Assembly (NCBI GenBank): GCA_937949555.1
Contig: CALEDV010000039.1
Location: 1 to 46,318, forward strand
DNA length: 46,318 nucleotides
Direction of reading: 5' to 3'
DNA from: an uncultured bacterium
Lineage (GTDB): Bacteria; Nitrospirota; Thermodesulfovibrionia; Thermodesulfovibrionales; Dissulfurispiraceae
A model generated the notes under the pieces. That model ran no database searches. It was not told the DNA's origin and worked only from the letters and a program-made list of their open reading frames with translations. Shown in pieces: positions 34,623-43,014 of the stretch. The first letter of the stretch is position 1, and each line of letters begins with the position of its first letter. Both the position numbers and the translations under genes were made by a program.

Positions 34623-35063
34623 TTAGGCTTTTTCTATGAGAAAGAGGGGTTCCCCAAACTCAACAGGCTGGTTGTTTTCAACCATTATCTTTATGATAGT
34701 GCCATCCACCTCGCTCTCTATCTCATTCATAAGTTTCATTGCCTCAATAATACATAAGACCTGCCCCTTCTTAACCTTTGAACCCACTTCTACGAAAGGA
34801 CTTGCATCGGGGGAAGAGGCTCGGAAAAAGGTCCCTACAATAGGAGACACAAGGGTGTATAACTCATCCTTTTCATCAACAGACTCTACAGGCGTCCCAA
34901 CAGGCGAACTTTGCAGCGTATTATTAGCCCGCTTGATCTCAAAATTGCCGATGTGCCTGTCCCGTCTTATCTTTACCTTAAACCCTTCCTTCTCAATCTG
35001 AAGCTCTGTTATATCAGTGCCTTCTAAAAAACCTATTATATCTTTTAATTCCTCAATATCCAT
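34623..35063 (-). CDS. accB: Acetyl-CoA carboxylase, biotin carboxyl carrier protein
   Basis: I start this at ATG 35063, which has GAGGGAG upstream; the frame to 35102 overlaps efp and lacks a site. The 146-residue protein has an N-terminal helical part ([13 protein letters not shown]), a proline-containing linker and the biotinyl domain with K110 in [10 protein letters not shown], the attachment site. It carries carboxybiotin between AccC and the carboxyltransferase, whose accA/accD genes are not here. Confidence 0.95.
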   Translation of the reverse strand: MDIEELKDIIGFLEGTDITELQIEKEGFKVKIRRDRHIGNFEIKRANNTLQSSPVGTPVESVDEKDELYTLVSPIVGTFFRASSPDASPFVEVGSKVKKGQVLCIIEAMKLMNEIESEVDGTIIKIMVENNQPVEFGEPLFLIEKA

Positions 35064-35085
35064 CTCATTCTCCCTCAAGGACGAA

Positions 35086-35655
35086 TTATTTCTGAGTGCC
35101 AACCTTCTCTATGTATTCTGTGCTTCTGGTGTCTATTTTTAGTATGTCTCCGACCTGTATATGAAAGGGCACTTTTACTTGAGCCCCCGTCTCAAGCACC
35201 GCAGGCTTACTTCCTGCATTTGCCGTATCACCCTTGAAGGATGGTTCTGTCTCCTTTACTGCCAGTTCAACAAACATAGGTGGATTCACATTAAGTGGAT
35301 TCCCTTTGTAGTATTGTATGGTAACTATCATATTTTCCTTGATGAATTTTTTTGCATCCCCGAGCTGCTCTGATGTCAAAGGGACCTGCTCATAGGTTTC
35401 CATATCCATAAAATAGTGTAGGCCATCCTGCACATATAGATATTGCATCTCCTTTTCTTCTAAGGCAGGGGTCTCAAATTTATCGCCTGCTGAGAAGGTC
35501 TCCTCAAGCACCCTTCCTGTCTTGAGACTTTTGATCTTTGTCCTCACAATAGGAGCCCTCTGCTGCATCTTTACATGTTGAAACTCAATAACCTCATAGG
35601 GCTCACCCTTAAATTCAATCTTTGAACCCCTCTTAAAATCGCTTGTTACTATCAA
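35086..35655 (-). CDS. efp: Elongation factor P (atypical tip loop)
   Basis: The 189-residue, three-domain EF-P ([20 protein letters not shown] at the start, [16 protein letters not shown] at the end) relieves ribosome stalling at polyproline. TTG at 35655 with GGGAGG upstream is the start. The loop that normally reads PGKGxA with a modified lysine is [12 protein letters not shown] here: Q32 stands at the usual tip position and R33 next to it. It therefore lacks the standard lysine target of EpmA or YmfI, and is also not the usual PGRG form rhamnosylated by EarP. No modifying enzyme gene is in the window. Confidence 0.94.
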   Translation of the reverse strand: MIVTSDFKRGSKIEFKGEPYEVIEFQHVKMQQRAPIVRTKIKSLKTGRVLEETFSAGDKFETPALEEKEMQYLYVQDGLHYFMDMETYEQVPLTSEQLGDAKKFIKENMIVTIQYYKGNPLNVNPPMFVELAVKETEPSFKGDTANAGSKPAVLETGAQVKVPFHIQVGDILKIDTRSTEYIEKVGTQK

Positions 35656-35676
35656 GAGTACACCTCCCTAATTTAT

Positions 35677-36750
35677 TTATCCTACCACCTCGAGTTCTGT
35701 GGAGAGTTTGTTCAAGACCTCTGCTTTACCATTGATTACTGCCACAGTATCTTCAATCCTAACGCCTCCTATTTCTCTAATGTAGATCCCTGGCTCTATG
35801 GTAAAGACCATCCCCTCTGTAATTGGCCTATTATTTAACTTGTTAATCCTCGGTTCCTCATGGGGTTGCAATCCTATTCCATGACCAGTACCATGCCCGA
35901 AATTTTCACCCTGTCCCTTTGAGGAAATGTAGTCCCTTGCAGCAGCATCTATCCTGTTTGCAGGTGTCCCTATTGCTACAGCTTTAATAGCCCTCTCTCG
36001 AGCACTATTGACTATTCCATATATTTCTTCCTTCTCAGAAAGATTAGTAGACCCCATTAAAAGCGTTCGGGTAATATCAGAGCAATAACCCTCATATTCC
36101 CCGCCCCAGTCAATTATAACAAAATCACCCTTTGCTATCCTCTTGCTCGTGGCTTTGGCATGGGGCTTAGATCCGTTAGCGCCAGAGGCGACAATAATGT
36201 CAAAGGGAATTCTCCTGCACCCCTGTTTTTTCAAAGCCCCTTCAAGCCTAAGGGCAATATCGATCTCCCTCACACCAGGCTTGATGTATGCTTTGATCCT
36301 TGTAAAGGCATCCTCTGCCCTCTTGAAGGCATGTTTTATATGGTCAATCTCTTCCTTTGTCTTGGATATCCTAAGGGATTCCACTAACCCCTTACAGGAG
36401 AGGATTTTTACAGGGAGCCTGCAGAGCAGTTCATAAAACTCATAGCTCTCGGAGGCCTCAAATCCAAGGGTGTCTATACCAAGAGATCTCAACTCCTCTC
36501 TAAGGACATCAATCCTCCTGCCTTTTTCTGTCTTTAATTGCCATCCTGAAACCTCTTCCTCCGATTGCTCTGTGTATCTAAAATCTGTAAAAAAAAGGGC
36601 ATCCCTTGGAGTAACAATACAAAATCCTGAGGAGCCAGTGAAACCAGTTAGATAACGCACATTGTAGATACTGGTAACCAGCAATGCCTTGAGCCTTTTT
36701 CTTTTCAAGATGCCTTGAAGTGTTTGGACTATTTTGGCTCTAAAGGGCAT
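35677..36750 (-). CDS. M24-family Xaa-Pro aminopeptidase
   Basis: The 357-residue protein has an N-terminal creatinase-like domain (LKALLVTSIYNVRYLTGFTGS). The pita-bread catalytic domain has all metal ligands: IDWGGEYEGYCSDITRT (two Asp), GHGTGHGIGL (His), FTIEPGIYI (Glu) and GGVRIEDTV (Glu). It removes N-terminal residues before proline in the cytoplasm. It sits directly upstream of efp, a very common pairing. The ribosome site is weak. Confidence 0.92.
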   Translation of the reverse strand: MPFRAKIVQTLQGILKRKRLKALLVTSIYNVRYLTGFTGSSGFCIVTPRDALFFTDFRYTEQSEEEVSGWQLKTEKGRRIDVLREELRSLGIDTLGFEASESYEFYELLCRLPVKILSCKGLVESLRISKTKEEIDHIKHAFKRAEDAFTRIKAYIKPGVREIDIALRLEGALKKQGCRRIPFDIIVASGANGSKPHAKATSKRIAKGDFVIIDWGGEYEGYCSDITRTLLMGSTNLSEKEEIYGIVNSARERAIKAVAIGTPANRIDAAARDYISSKGQGENFGHGTGHGIGLQPHEEPRINKLNNRPITEGMVFTIEPGIYIREIGGVRIEDTVAVINGKAEVLNKLSTELEVVG

Positions 36751-36762
36751 AATATCACAGGA

Positions 36763-37497
36763 CTATTGAGTTGTGTGGAAAACCCTATTTATAAGGGTTT
36801 GCTTGAGATATTCTAACTTTTCTATAACAGCCTCCGTCTTTTTTCGGATTAGACTGAGCAGAGAGCTTATCTCCTCTTTTCTTTGGAGCGCCTTTCTATC
36901 CCTTGGATAATCAGACAAAATCAGATTGCATAGCATAGAGGCCTCTCTAAATCTACCCTGCTCAATCAATATCTCTGTCTGTCTAAGTTCTTGATGAAGA
37001 TTTTTTGGCGTATCTACCGAAGATAGAGGATCCGCAAGATTCAATTCCTCCCCTGTACTGTCTGTGCGATTAGGGGACGAGAGATCTGCAGACTGGACTT
37101 GATTGTTCTGGAGATAACTTCTTGTCTCTTCATCATAGGGTCTTAAAGAGAGGATTGTCTTAGCCTGCTGCAGGGCTTTTTCATTGTCTCCTAAGTCTTT
37201 TGCTATTCGGAAGATTATTTTTAAGGCATTAACATTGTCACTCTGTATGGCTAATACCTTTTCAGCCTCCCTAATTGCCTCAGCAGGCATATTGCTCTCA
37301 GCATACCAAAGGGCTAATTTTACTCTGGCAGGGATAAATGAAGGATTCTTTCTGAGTCCCTCTGCCAGCGTGTCTATGGCATCTTCAATCCTTTGGTGCT
37401 TTTTATACTCCTCTGCAAGGGACAAAAATAGATGTGAGTCAGGGTTAAGCCTCACCCTCTCTGATAGCACTTCCAAGAAGTTATCTGTTGTGTTCAT
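36763..37497 (-). CDS. Tetratricopeptide-repeat protein
   Basis: The product of about 244 residues has two to three TPR units (HLFLSLAEEYKKHQRIEDAIDTLAEGLRKNP, then PARVKLALWYAESNMPAEAIREAEKVLAI and a third). A low-complexity middle and a C-terminal coiled coil follow (REASMLCNLILSDYPRDRKAL, LIRKKTEAVIEKLEYLKQ). No signal peptide or membrane helix is present, so it is a cytoplasmic scaffold of unknown partner. The start may be ATG 37497 or TTG 37506; it overlaps the coaBC end either way. Confidence 0.82.
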   Translation of the reverse strand: MNTTDNFLEVLSERVRLNPDSHLFLSLAEEYKKHQRIEDAIDTLAEGLRKNPSFIPARVKLALWYAESNMPAEAIREAEKVLAIQSDNVNALKIIFRIAKDLGDNEKALQQAKTILSLRPYDEETRSYLQNNQVQSADLSSPNRTDSTGEELNLADPLSSVDTPKNLHQELRQTEILIEQGRFREASMLCNLILSDYPRDRKALQRKEEISSLLSLIRKKTEAVIEKLEYLKQTLINRVFHTTQ

Positions 37498-38674
37498 GCT
37501 GTTCAATTATATAATCAAGGATATGGTATGACAAGTCCTCTTTGCTCATTAGGGGCAATATTCTATCGTGCTCAGGCTGTTTGTGCAATATCCTAACCCT
37601 GTTAGTATCTACATTAAAACCAGCCCCTGGCTCTGAAACATCGTTAAATACCAGGAGATCGACGCCTTTGCATTGGAGCTTTGTCCGAGCCGCCTCAATA
37701 TCAGGACCAGTTTGGGCTGCAAAGCCTACAGTAAAAGGTTTGCTTGGCAGGGCGGCAACTGACTCAAGGATGTCCTTCGTTTTTTTTAACTCAAGGGTGA
37801 GCTTATCAAGCTTTTTCATTTTATCCCTCTGCGGGTCTGAGGGAAAGTAATCGGCTACAGCGGCAACCATAATTAGGATAGTGGCGCCTTGTACCGATTC
37901 TAATACCCTATCATACATCTCCTCGGCAGTCTCAACAAAGGTAGTAAAAACATCATAAGGGGGAGTCAAAGATACTGGACCACTTATAAGCCTGACCTCT
38001 GCACCTCGCCTCTTAGCGACCTCTGCTAAGGCATATCCCATCTTGCCTGAGGATCTATTGGATATGAATCTAACCGGATCAATAGACTCCCTTGTTGGGC
38101 CTGCTGTAATGACTATCCTGTGGCCCTTTAGATCCTTCTTAGTCAAAGCCGTTTTTATTGAATCAATGATCCGAGAGGTATCTGCCAGCCTTCCCTTTCC
38201 TTCACTGCCACAGGCGAGTGCGCCCATATCAGGTTCTATAAAAATCACCCCCTCTTTCTTCAAAACCGCAATGTTACGTTGCAGCAAATTATTTTCATAC
38301 ATCCTGTGGTTCATTGCAGGCGCCATAATTATCTTCCCCGAGTATGCCAACAACATCGAAGACATTAAATCATCAGCAATCCCAGCAGCATGCTTGCCTA
38401 TCATATTCGCTGTGGCAGGCGCTATAACAAAGATATCCGATTCTTCAGGGATCCTTATATGAGCCATCGGATGGTCGTAGAGATCTGTATAGACCCTTAT
38501 GTCACAGGCTGCCTCGACCGTTAGGGAAGAGACAAAATTAAGGGCAGACTTTGTCATAACGCAATTAACAAAGGCGCCCTCTTCTTTCAGTCGCCTAATT
38601 ACATCAACTGCCTTATAGGCTGCAATACTGCCTGTAATTCCATAAAGGATCCTTTTGTCCCTTAAAACCTTCAA
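37481..38674 (-). CDS. coaBC: Bifunctional phosphopantothenoylcysteine synthetase/decarboxylase
   Basis: The 397-residue fusion has an N-terminal CoaC flavoprotein domain with GSIAAYKAVD, catalytic H72 (MAHIRI), the PAMNHRMYEN motif and C155 (ACGSEGKGRLAD). A C-terminal CoaB domain starts near residue 186 with ITAGPTRESIDPVRFISN and RSSGKMG. It makes 4'-phosphopantetheine for CoA. TTG at 38674 is the only sensible start, 3 bp after rpoZ. The rpoZ-coaBC order after gmk is widely conserved. Confidence 0.95.
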   Translation of the reverse strand: MKVLRDKRILYGITGSIAAYKAVDVIRRLKEEGAFVNCVMTKSALNFVSSLTVEAACDIRVYTDLYDHPMAHIRIPEESDIFVIAPATANMIGKHAAGIADDLMSSMLLAYSGKIIMAPAMNHRMYENNLLQRNIAVLKKEGVIFIEPDMGALACGSEGKGRLADTSRIIDSIKTALTKKDLKGHRIVITAGPTRESIDPVRFISNRSSGKMGYALAEVAKRRGAEVRLISGPVSLTPPYDVFTTFVETAEEMYDRVLESVQGATILIMVAAVADYFPSDPQRDKMKKLDKLTLELKKTKDILESVAALPSKPFTVGFAAQTGPDIEAARTKLQCKGVDLLVFNDVSEPGAGFNVDTNRVRILHKQPEHDRILPLMSKEDLSYHILDYIIEQHEHNR

Positions 38675-38677
38675 AGG

Positions 38678-39115
38678 CTACTGTTCTCTTTCAAAATCTT
38701 CTGGGTCAACAAAGTAATCTTCAATGTCCTTTAAAGAGCTTTCCTTTTTGTGGAAATAATCTTTAATATCCATTTTCATATCCTTCTCAATTTCCGATAT
38801 ATCCTCATTGCGTTTGCGTCTTTCATCAAACAATTTTCTATAATCTATCTTCTCTGCCCTCTCCCGTGCCTCTGCTGCCTGTTGCCCCTTCAGATACTCT
38901 ATCTTGTTGCCTATTGCTTCAATTAAAGCCAATGTAGTTACCCTATTGTCAGTAATTTTTTTATCCTTTGCGTCCTTTGTCTTGTCTATTTCTTGAGCAC
39001 CCAAAAGTCCCTTAATTGCAAGTTCCCTTGCCCTTTGCGATGCTATGACAACAAGCCTGAATCTGCTGTCAATTCTTGAAGTATCATACTCTATTGGCAG
39101 ACTAATGATATTCAT
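38678..39115 (-). CDS. rpoZ: RNA polymerase omega subunit with long C-terminal extension
   Basis: The first 80 residues contain the omega signature (DSRFRLVVIASQRARELA, then ITTLALIEAIGNKI-like VTTLALIEAIGNKIEYLK). The protein is 145 residues, well above the usual 70-90. The extra part is a charged, probably helical tail (ERAEKIDYRKLFDERRKRNEDISEIEKDMKMDIKDYFHKKE) ending in an acidic motif. The start has AAAGGAGG. The gmk-rpoZ-coaBC order supports the call. The tail has no recognised fold. Confidence 0.9.
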   Translation of the reverse strand: MNIISLPIEYDTSRIDSRFRLVVIASQRARELAIKGLLGAQEIDKTKDAKDKKITDNRVTTLALIEAIGNKIEYLKGQQAAEARERAEKIDYRKLFDERRKRNEDISEIEKDMKMDIKDYFHKKESSLKDIEDYFVDPEDFEREQ

Positions 39116-39157
39116 GTTATTTCCTCCTTTTTTAATATTTATACTGCGCTAAGCAGT

Positions 39158-39778
39158 CTATTGATGTTTCTTAAGCAACTCAATGGATGACCTTGAAGTT
39201 TTAAGATGCTCAGACCTTATTATACACTTCAGGTCTCCCAAGGCCCTTTCAAAATCCTCATTAACGACAATGTAATCGTAATGTATGGCTTCCTGCATCT
39301 CCTGTTCTGCCCTCATCAGCCTCTTATTGATAGTCTCTTCACTGTCTGTTCCTCTTAAAAAAAGCCTCCTTTTCAACTCCTCCAGAGAAGGCGGCATAAT
39401 GAATATAAGGACGCTTCCAGGCATAATACGCTTTATTTCTGCTGCACCCTGGGTATCGATGTCAAGGATCGTATCAAGGGCATTGTCAAGTCTTTCCTGT
39501 ATCTTGTTTCTTGAAGTCCCATAGTAGTTATTATGCACCACTGCCCATTCTAAAAATTCGCCTTGCTCAATCATGTCCTTAAACTCAGGCACATCAACAA
39601 AGTGATAATGCACCCCCTCAATCTCTCCTTCTCGAGGCGCCCTGGTTGTGTAGGATACTGAATGAGCCATTCCTTCTAAATCGCTGCAAAGTCTCTTTGC
39701 AAGGGTTGTCTTGCCTGTCCCAGAGGGGGCAGAAAAGACAAATAGACAACCCTTTAAATCATTTATTTTGACGGTCAT
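39158..39778 (-). CDS. gmk: Guanylate kinase
   Basis: The 206-residue enzyme has P-loop APSGTGKTTL (17-26), the GMP-binding SYTTRAPREGEIEGVHYHFV and the lid region RLFLRGTDSEETINKRL. It converts GMP to GDP with ATP. It overlaps the RemA-like gene by 20 bp. The order yicC-remA-gmk-rpoZ-coaBC is the classical cluster in many bacteria. Confidence 0.96.
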   Translation of the reverse strand: MTVKINDLKGCLFVFSAPSGTGKTTLAKRLCSDLEGMAHSVSYTTRAPREGEIEGVHYHFVDVPEFKDMIEQGEFLEWAVVHNNYYGTSRNKIQERLDNALDTILDIDTQGAAEIKRIMPGSVLIFIMPPSLEELKRRLFLRGTDSEETINKRLMRAEQEMQEAIHYDYIVVNEDFERALGDLKCIIRSEHLKTSRSSIELLKKHQ

Positions 39779-40028
39779 CCTCTGTTTCTGCTCCTATCCT
39801 TTGTGCTATGGTCTCTGCATTAATTGCAGAGAGTATAATATGATCACTATCAGTGACTATAATAGACCTTGTCTTTTTACCCTCAGTGGCATCAATAAGT
39901 TTTGCCCTTTCCCTTGCCTCTTCACGCAGCTTTTTCATGGGCGAAGAATTAGGATTTATGATAGCCACTATCTTTGACACCATTGCCATATTGCCAAAGC
40001 CAATATTGATAACCGTTGGTCTTGCCAT
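39759..40028 (-). CDS. RemA-like protein (DUF370)
   Basis: The 89-residue protein begins NIGFGNMAMVSKIVAIINPNSSPMKKLREEAR and has TRSIIVTDSDHIILSAINAETIAQRI, the full DUF370 pattern. In Bacillus, RemA binds DNA and activates matrix genes. In other phyla the role is untested. Its gene is almost always between yicC and gmk, as here; its ATG overlaps the yicC stop by 1 bp. Confidence 0.93.
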   Translation of the reverse strand: MARPTVINIGFGNMAMVSKIVAIINPNSSPMKKLREEARERAKLIDATEGKKTRSIIVTDSDHIILSAINAETIAQRIGAETEDDRQNK

Positions 40029-40870
40029 TACTGTATATTTTGCGCCTGTTCCTTGAGACGCTCTATTTCTGTCTTCATTGAGATAGTCAGGTTTATAATT
40101 TTTATGTCCTCTGACTTTTGGGATATTGTGTTTGTCTCCCGAAACATCTCCTGCACAATAAAGTCCAATCGCTTGCCTGTTGTCTCCTGCTCTAAAGAGG
40201 TCAAAAATTGATGGATATGACTGTTGAGTCTCTCAAGTTCTTCACTTATGTCTGCCCTTTGGGCAATAAAGGCAACCTCCTGGCAGAGTCTTGCCTCTTC
40301 AATACTGCTTGTATCAATGAGCTGATTAAGCCGTCTCATTATCTTGTCTCTACAACGTTCAGATAATGCCTGGCTAAGTTCCCTAATTTCCTCAACAGCC
40401 CTTGAGAGCGCCCCTATTGAATCAATCATGCTGTGCCTTAATAGACTCCCTTCTCTGTTTCTCATCTCTTGCAGTGCAGATAGAGAGAGGATAAATGCCT
40501 CAAGCAATTCTTCTTCTCTTATGTCTTCCTCTTTTTTTATAAAGTACTCTCTAAATACAAGCAATGAATCCAAGTCAATGGTACTTTCATATCCAAGACG
40601 GCTATTGAGCTCCTGCAAGGTGCGATTAATAGATTCAAGGGCTTCCATGTCAACATTAAAGGTTCTGCCTGAGTTCTCTGTGAACGAGATGGCAACATCA
40701 AATCTGCCCCTGACAAACCTGTCTCTTAGAAGTTCTCTCATCTTCATTTCGTAGATGTTCAACACTGCAGGCATATGAAAATGTATCTCTCTGTGTTTGC
40801 TATTGAGAGACCTAACATCAACCCTGACTCCCCCCTTTTGTGCAAAGCCAAATCCTGTCATGCTCTGCAC
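40028..40870 (-). CDS. YicC-family protein (putative endoribonuclease)
   Basis: The 280-residue protein has the family opening MQSMTGFG, VDVRSLNSKHREIHFHMP and the C-terminal GKRLDFIVQEMFRETNTISQKS, which are diagnostic. E. coli YicC has been reported as an RNase involved in small-RNA turnover. A long helical middle (about 110-215) is typical. It starts within the DUF167 gene end (13 bp overlap). Confidence 0.93.
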   Translation of the reverse strand: MQSMTGFGFAQKGGVRVDVRSLNSKHREIHFHMPAVLNIYEMKMRELLRDRFVRGRFDVAISFTENSGRTFNVDMEALESINRTLQELNSRLGYESTIDLDSLLVFREYFIKKEEDIREEELLEAFILSLSALQEMRNREGSLLRHSMIDSIGALSRAVEEIRELSQALSERCRDKIMRRLNQLIDTSSIEEARLCQEVAFIAQRADISEELERLNSHIHQFLTSLEQETTGKRLDFIVQEMFRETNTISQKSEDIKIINLTISMKTEIERLKEQAQNIQ

Positions 40871-41124
40871 TTTTCTATTTGCCCCTTTATAAACACAGTC
40901 TTGTTGCGCGATGCCATGCCCTTAATAATCTTGATATCCGATCTTTTTACCCTGAGATATTCAGACAAAAAGGCTATCAATTCTTCGTTTGCCTTGCCCT
41001 CTTCGGGAGGTGACTTAAGACCAATCTTTATGATGTCTCCTTCAATACCAAGCAGTCCTCTTTTTTTTGACCTTGGCACGGCCTTTACCTTAATAGCTCT
41101 TCCTAGGGTTTCCATTGGGTGCAT
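40858..41124 (-). CDS. DUF167 (YggU-like) protein
   Basis: The 88-residue alpha/beta protein has the signature IKVKAVPRSKKRGL, KIGLKSPPEEGKANEELIAFLSEYL and DIKIIKGMASRNKTVFI. The function is unknown in all bacteria. It is embedded in the yicC cluster, which is a usual position. Confidence 0.9.
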   Translation of the reverse strand: MHPMETLGRAIKVKAVPRSKKRGLLGIEGDIIKIGLKSPPEEGKANEELIAFLSEYLRVKRSDIKIIKGMASRNKTVFIKGQIEKCRA

Positions 41125-41146
41125 AACAAACCTTGCGCTAATAAAT

Positions 41147-41233
41147 CTAACATAATCCTAAATCCAGAGCGACAATTGCAAAAAACACAGCCATCAGATA
41201 ACACAAAGTCAATGACAGAGAAAGAGATTTCAC
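41147..41233 (-). CDS. Possible small membrane peptide downstream of the PAP2 gene
   Basis: A GTG at 41233 opens a 28-residue frame with one hydrophobic helix (LTLCYLMAVFFAIVALDLGL). The ribosome site is poor. The frame is also the in-frame continuation of the PAP2 gene beyond its TGA at 41288, open for 46 codons. It may be a separate micro-ORF, a stop-codon readthrough tail or chance. Confidence 0.25.
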   Translation of the reverse strand: MKSLSLSLTLCYLMAVFFAIVALDLGLC

Positions 41234-41287
41234 CTTTTTAATACCCTGTTTATCGGAGACATCCTGGGGTGATTTTTTTGCAAGGGC

Positions 41288-42160
41288 TCACCTTTGAGTC
41301 ACCTTTTTTGTAAATAGATAGTATACTTTACCAGTGGAGATTGTTACAACTGTCAGAATAATCCCTGCAATTATATCTATGGCATAATGATATCTGAAAT
41401 AAACAGTAGCTATTATGATACCAGCAGTTATAATTGAAAAGGGCACCACAAGAAATCTTGCATGACGCCAGGCAAGGATTACCAACAGCAAAGAAACGCC
41501 TGTGTGTCCACTGGGAAAGGCATCTCTCTTGATACCCTCTATTGCATTAAGCAGCATCCTTAACGGTCCTGAAAACAAACCATCCATAACAGGAATGCCA
41601 TGGAGATGTTCCATCACATATCTTGGACCTAAGGCAGGCACTATAAGATAGCCAATATAGGACAGATAAAAGCAAAGCAACACAAGGGCAAGGCATTCTT
41701 CAAAGTCCTCATTTTTTCCCTTTATCTTTAGGCTTACCCCAAGCACAAAAGGAAGAAAATAATATAAGGAATAAAGGGTCTGGAGGACATCGCTCAGAAG
41801 GGGATGGTGAAATCTCTCAAAGAAAACTGTCGGATATAGTCCGAATATATAATAGTCTGCCCTTATGAGCATATAATCCAGATCAACCGGATTGACCACA
41901 GGAATCAATAGAGTCAGGCTGTCAAAAATTGAAAACACCGCTACCAAGGGAAATATCATGTCCCTACATATAATGAAGAATTTCCCTTTGCTACTCAACA
42001 GTATGAGGCAATACTGAAAAAAGGCAAAGGATAGATAAAGCACAAAGAGATTTACAATGTAAGAGTTGTTACCAATATGCAGCAGTGCAATAAGAGCAAA
42101 GAGGAGGCTGAAAAGTATGGTAACCCCGTCTGAGGGTTTAAAGGCAATCATGCAAAGCAA
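41288..42160 (-). CDS. PAP2-superfamily membrane phosphatase
   Basis: The 290-residue protein has six to seven hydrophobic helices. The PAP2 catalytic motifs are seen as KRDAFPSGHTGVSLL (about residues 210-224; catalytic His in PSGH) and YFRYHYAIDIIAGI (about 255-268; second His), with a basic segment before. It should dephosphorylate a lipid phosphate such as undecaprenyl pyrophosphate or phosphatidate on the periplasmic side, or act as an inositol-phosphoceramide-like transferase. Its start follows the YkgJ-like gene by 57 bp. Confidence 0.88.
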   Translation of the reverse strand: MLCMIAFKPSDGVTILFSLLFALIALLHIGNNSYIVNLFVLYLSFAFFQYCLILLSSKGKFFIICRDMIFPLVAVFSIFDSLTLLIPVVNPVDLDYMLIRADYYIFGLYPTVFFERFHHPLLSDVLQTLYSLYYFLPFVLGVSLKIKGKNEDFEECLALVLLCFYLSYIGYLIVPALGPRYVMEHLHGIPVMDGLFSGPLRMLLNAIEGIKRDAFPSGHTGVSLLLVILAWRHARFLVVPFSIITAGIIIATVYFRYHYAIDIIAGIILTVVTISTGKVYYLFTKKVTQR

Positions 42161-42217
42161 GGTTAAAGGACATCTCCCCTGTTTATATTTGAGCCTTTAA
42201 ACAAAGACGGACATGCA

Positions 42218-42805
42218 CTAATCATTCCCTAGGTCTTTATATAGGTCTGTTAATAAGATAGAAGACACCGTGCGGGGTTGAGGCGCTGGCATATTAAGGG
42301 TTTTCCTTATTTCTGCCTCTGCCTTTGCCATCTCCCTATAATATATCGACCTGTTTAGGGTTCTATAACCTGGCAGCCCTTGGATATCTAAGGACATAAA
42401 CCTTTCACATCCTCCGTGAAAACTTGCGATTAGGTTTATGTCTTGAGTTTCGTAAGGAAGTCCATGAAGACGACAAATCATGGGCCTCCATTTATAGAGC
42501 ACGCATAATCCCTGGCTGTTTAAAGGGCACATAAAGGGCATATCCTGATCCTTTCCTGAATAAAACTCCTCATATCTTACCGCAAGCTCAATTATTGCAG
42601 CCCGCTTTATGCTGTCCAGAGAATAAAAACCCTGCAGGAGATATATTGCCTCACCATGGGTATAATGGAAGAACCTTGTGCTGCAGCAATTATCGATACA
42701 TCCATTACAGCTAAAATTGTAATAAAGGGCAGCAGACTGATAGCTTAAATCAATAGCCTCGTAAATCTCCTGGATACGTTTAATCTGTTGCTTCGGATAA
42801 GACAT
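42218..42805 (-). CDS. YkgJ-family cysteine-cluster protein
   Basis: The 195-residue protein has the metal-binding cysteines of the YkgJ/CxxCxxCC family: CNGCIDNCC (about 33-41), then CPLNSQGLCVLYKWRPMICRLHG (about 93-115). The family is annotated as Zn/Fe-chelating and may bind an Fe-S cluster; the enzymatic role is unknown. It begins 3 bp after the interrupted zinc-ribbon gene, so they are one transcript. Confidence 0.88.
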   Translation of the reverse strand: MSYPKQQIKRIQEIYEAIDLSYQSAALYYNFSCNGCIDNCCSTRFFHYTHGEAIYLLQGFYSLDSIKRAAIIELAVRYEEFYSGKDQDMPFMCPLNSQGLCVLYKWRPMICRLHGLPYETQDINLIASFHGGCERFMSLDIQGLPGYRTLNRSIYYREMAKAEAEIRKTLNMPAPQPRTVSSILLTDLYKDLGND

Positions 42806-42808
42806 AAC

Positions 42809-43012
42809 CTATGCGCGGTTACAGGGCTTTAGGGCTATAATATCCCACATCCTGTCGTCAATCTCGTCGATATAATCGCTTATCTTATATTCCTTTCCGC
42901 ATGCGCCGCAGCGGAGCAAAACCTGTTTTCAACGAAAAAGCAAGTCAACGGGGCCTTTACATATCCTGCATTGCATAGAGGGCTTTAAGTCCCTGTCAAT
43001 CTCATAGTTCAT
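42809..43012 (-). pseudogene. Small zinc-ribbon gene with in-frame TGA at codon 28
   Basis: ATG at 43012, two bases after the previous stop, opens a frame that encodes CRIC (residues 15-18), meets TGA at 42931-42929, and continues in the same frame with CGAC (35-38) and an acidic helix to TAG at 42809 (67 codons). The two CxxC pairs on either side of the TGA make one zinc ribbon. The flanking genes lie 2 and 3 bp away, so the locus is under operon packing, not intergenic drift. A TGA from CGA (Arg) is the simplest explanation (recent nonsense mutation or sequence error). A selenocysteine codon is possible: a hairpin with a bulged U begins 13 nt after the TGA, but the bulge is on the 3' side, unlike the E. 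coli fdhF SECIS. Confidence 0.6.
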
Positions 43013-43014
43013 TA

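Noticed and set aside
42890-42931. Canonical SECIS element after the in-frame TGA
   Set aside because: A hairpin with a bulged U exists, but the U is on the 3' side and the loop is 3 nt, unlike the known fdhF element; kept only as a possibility.
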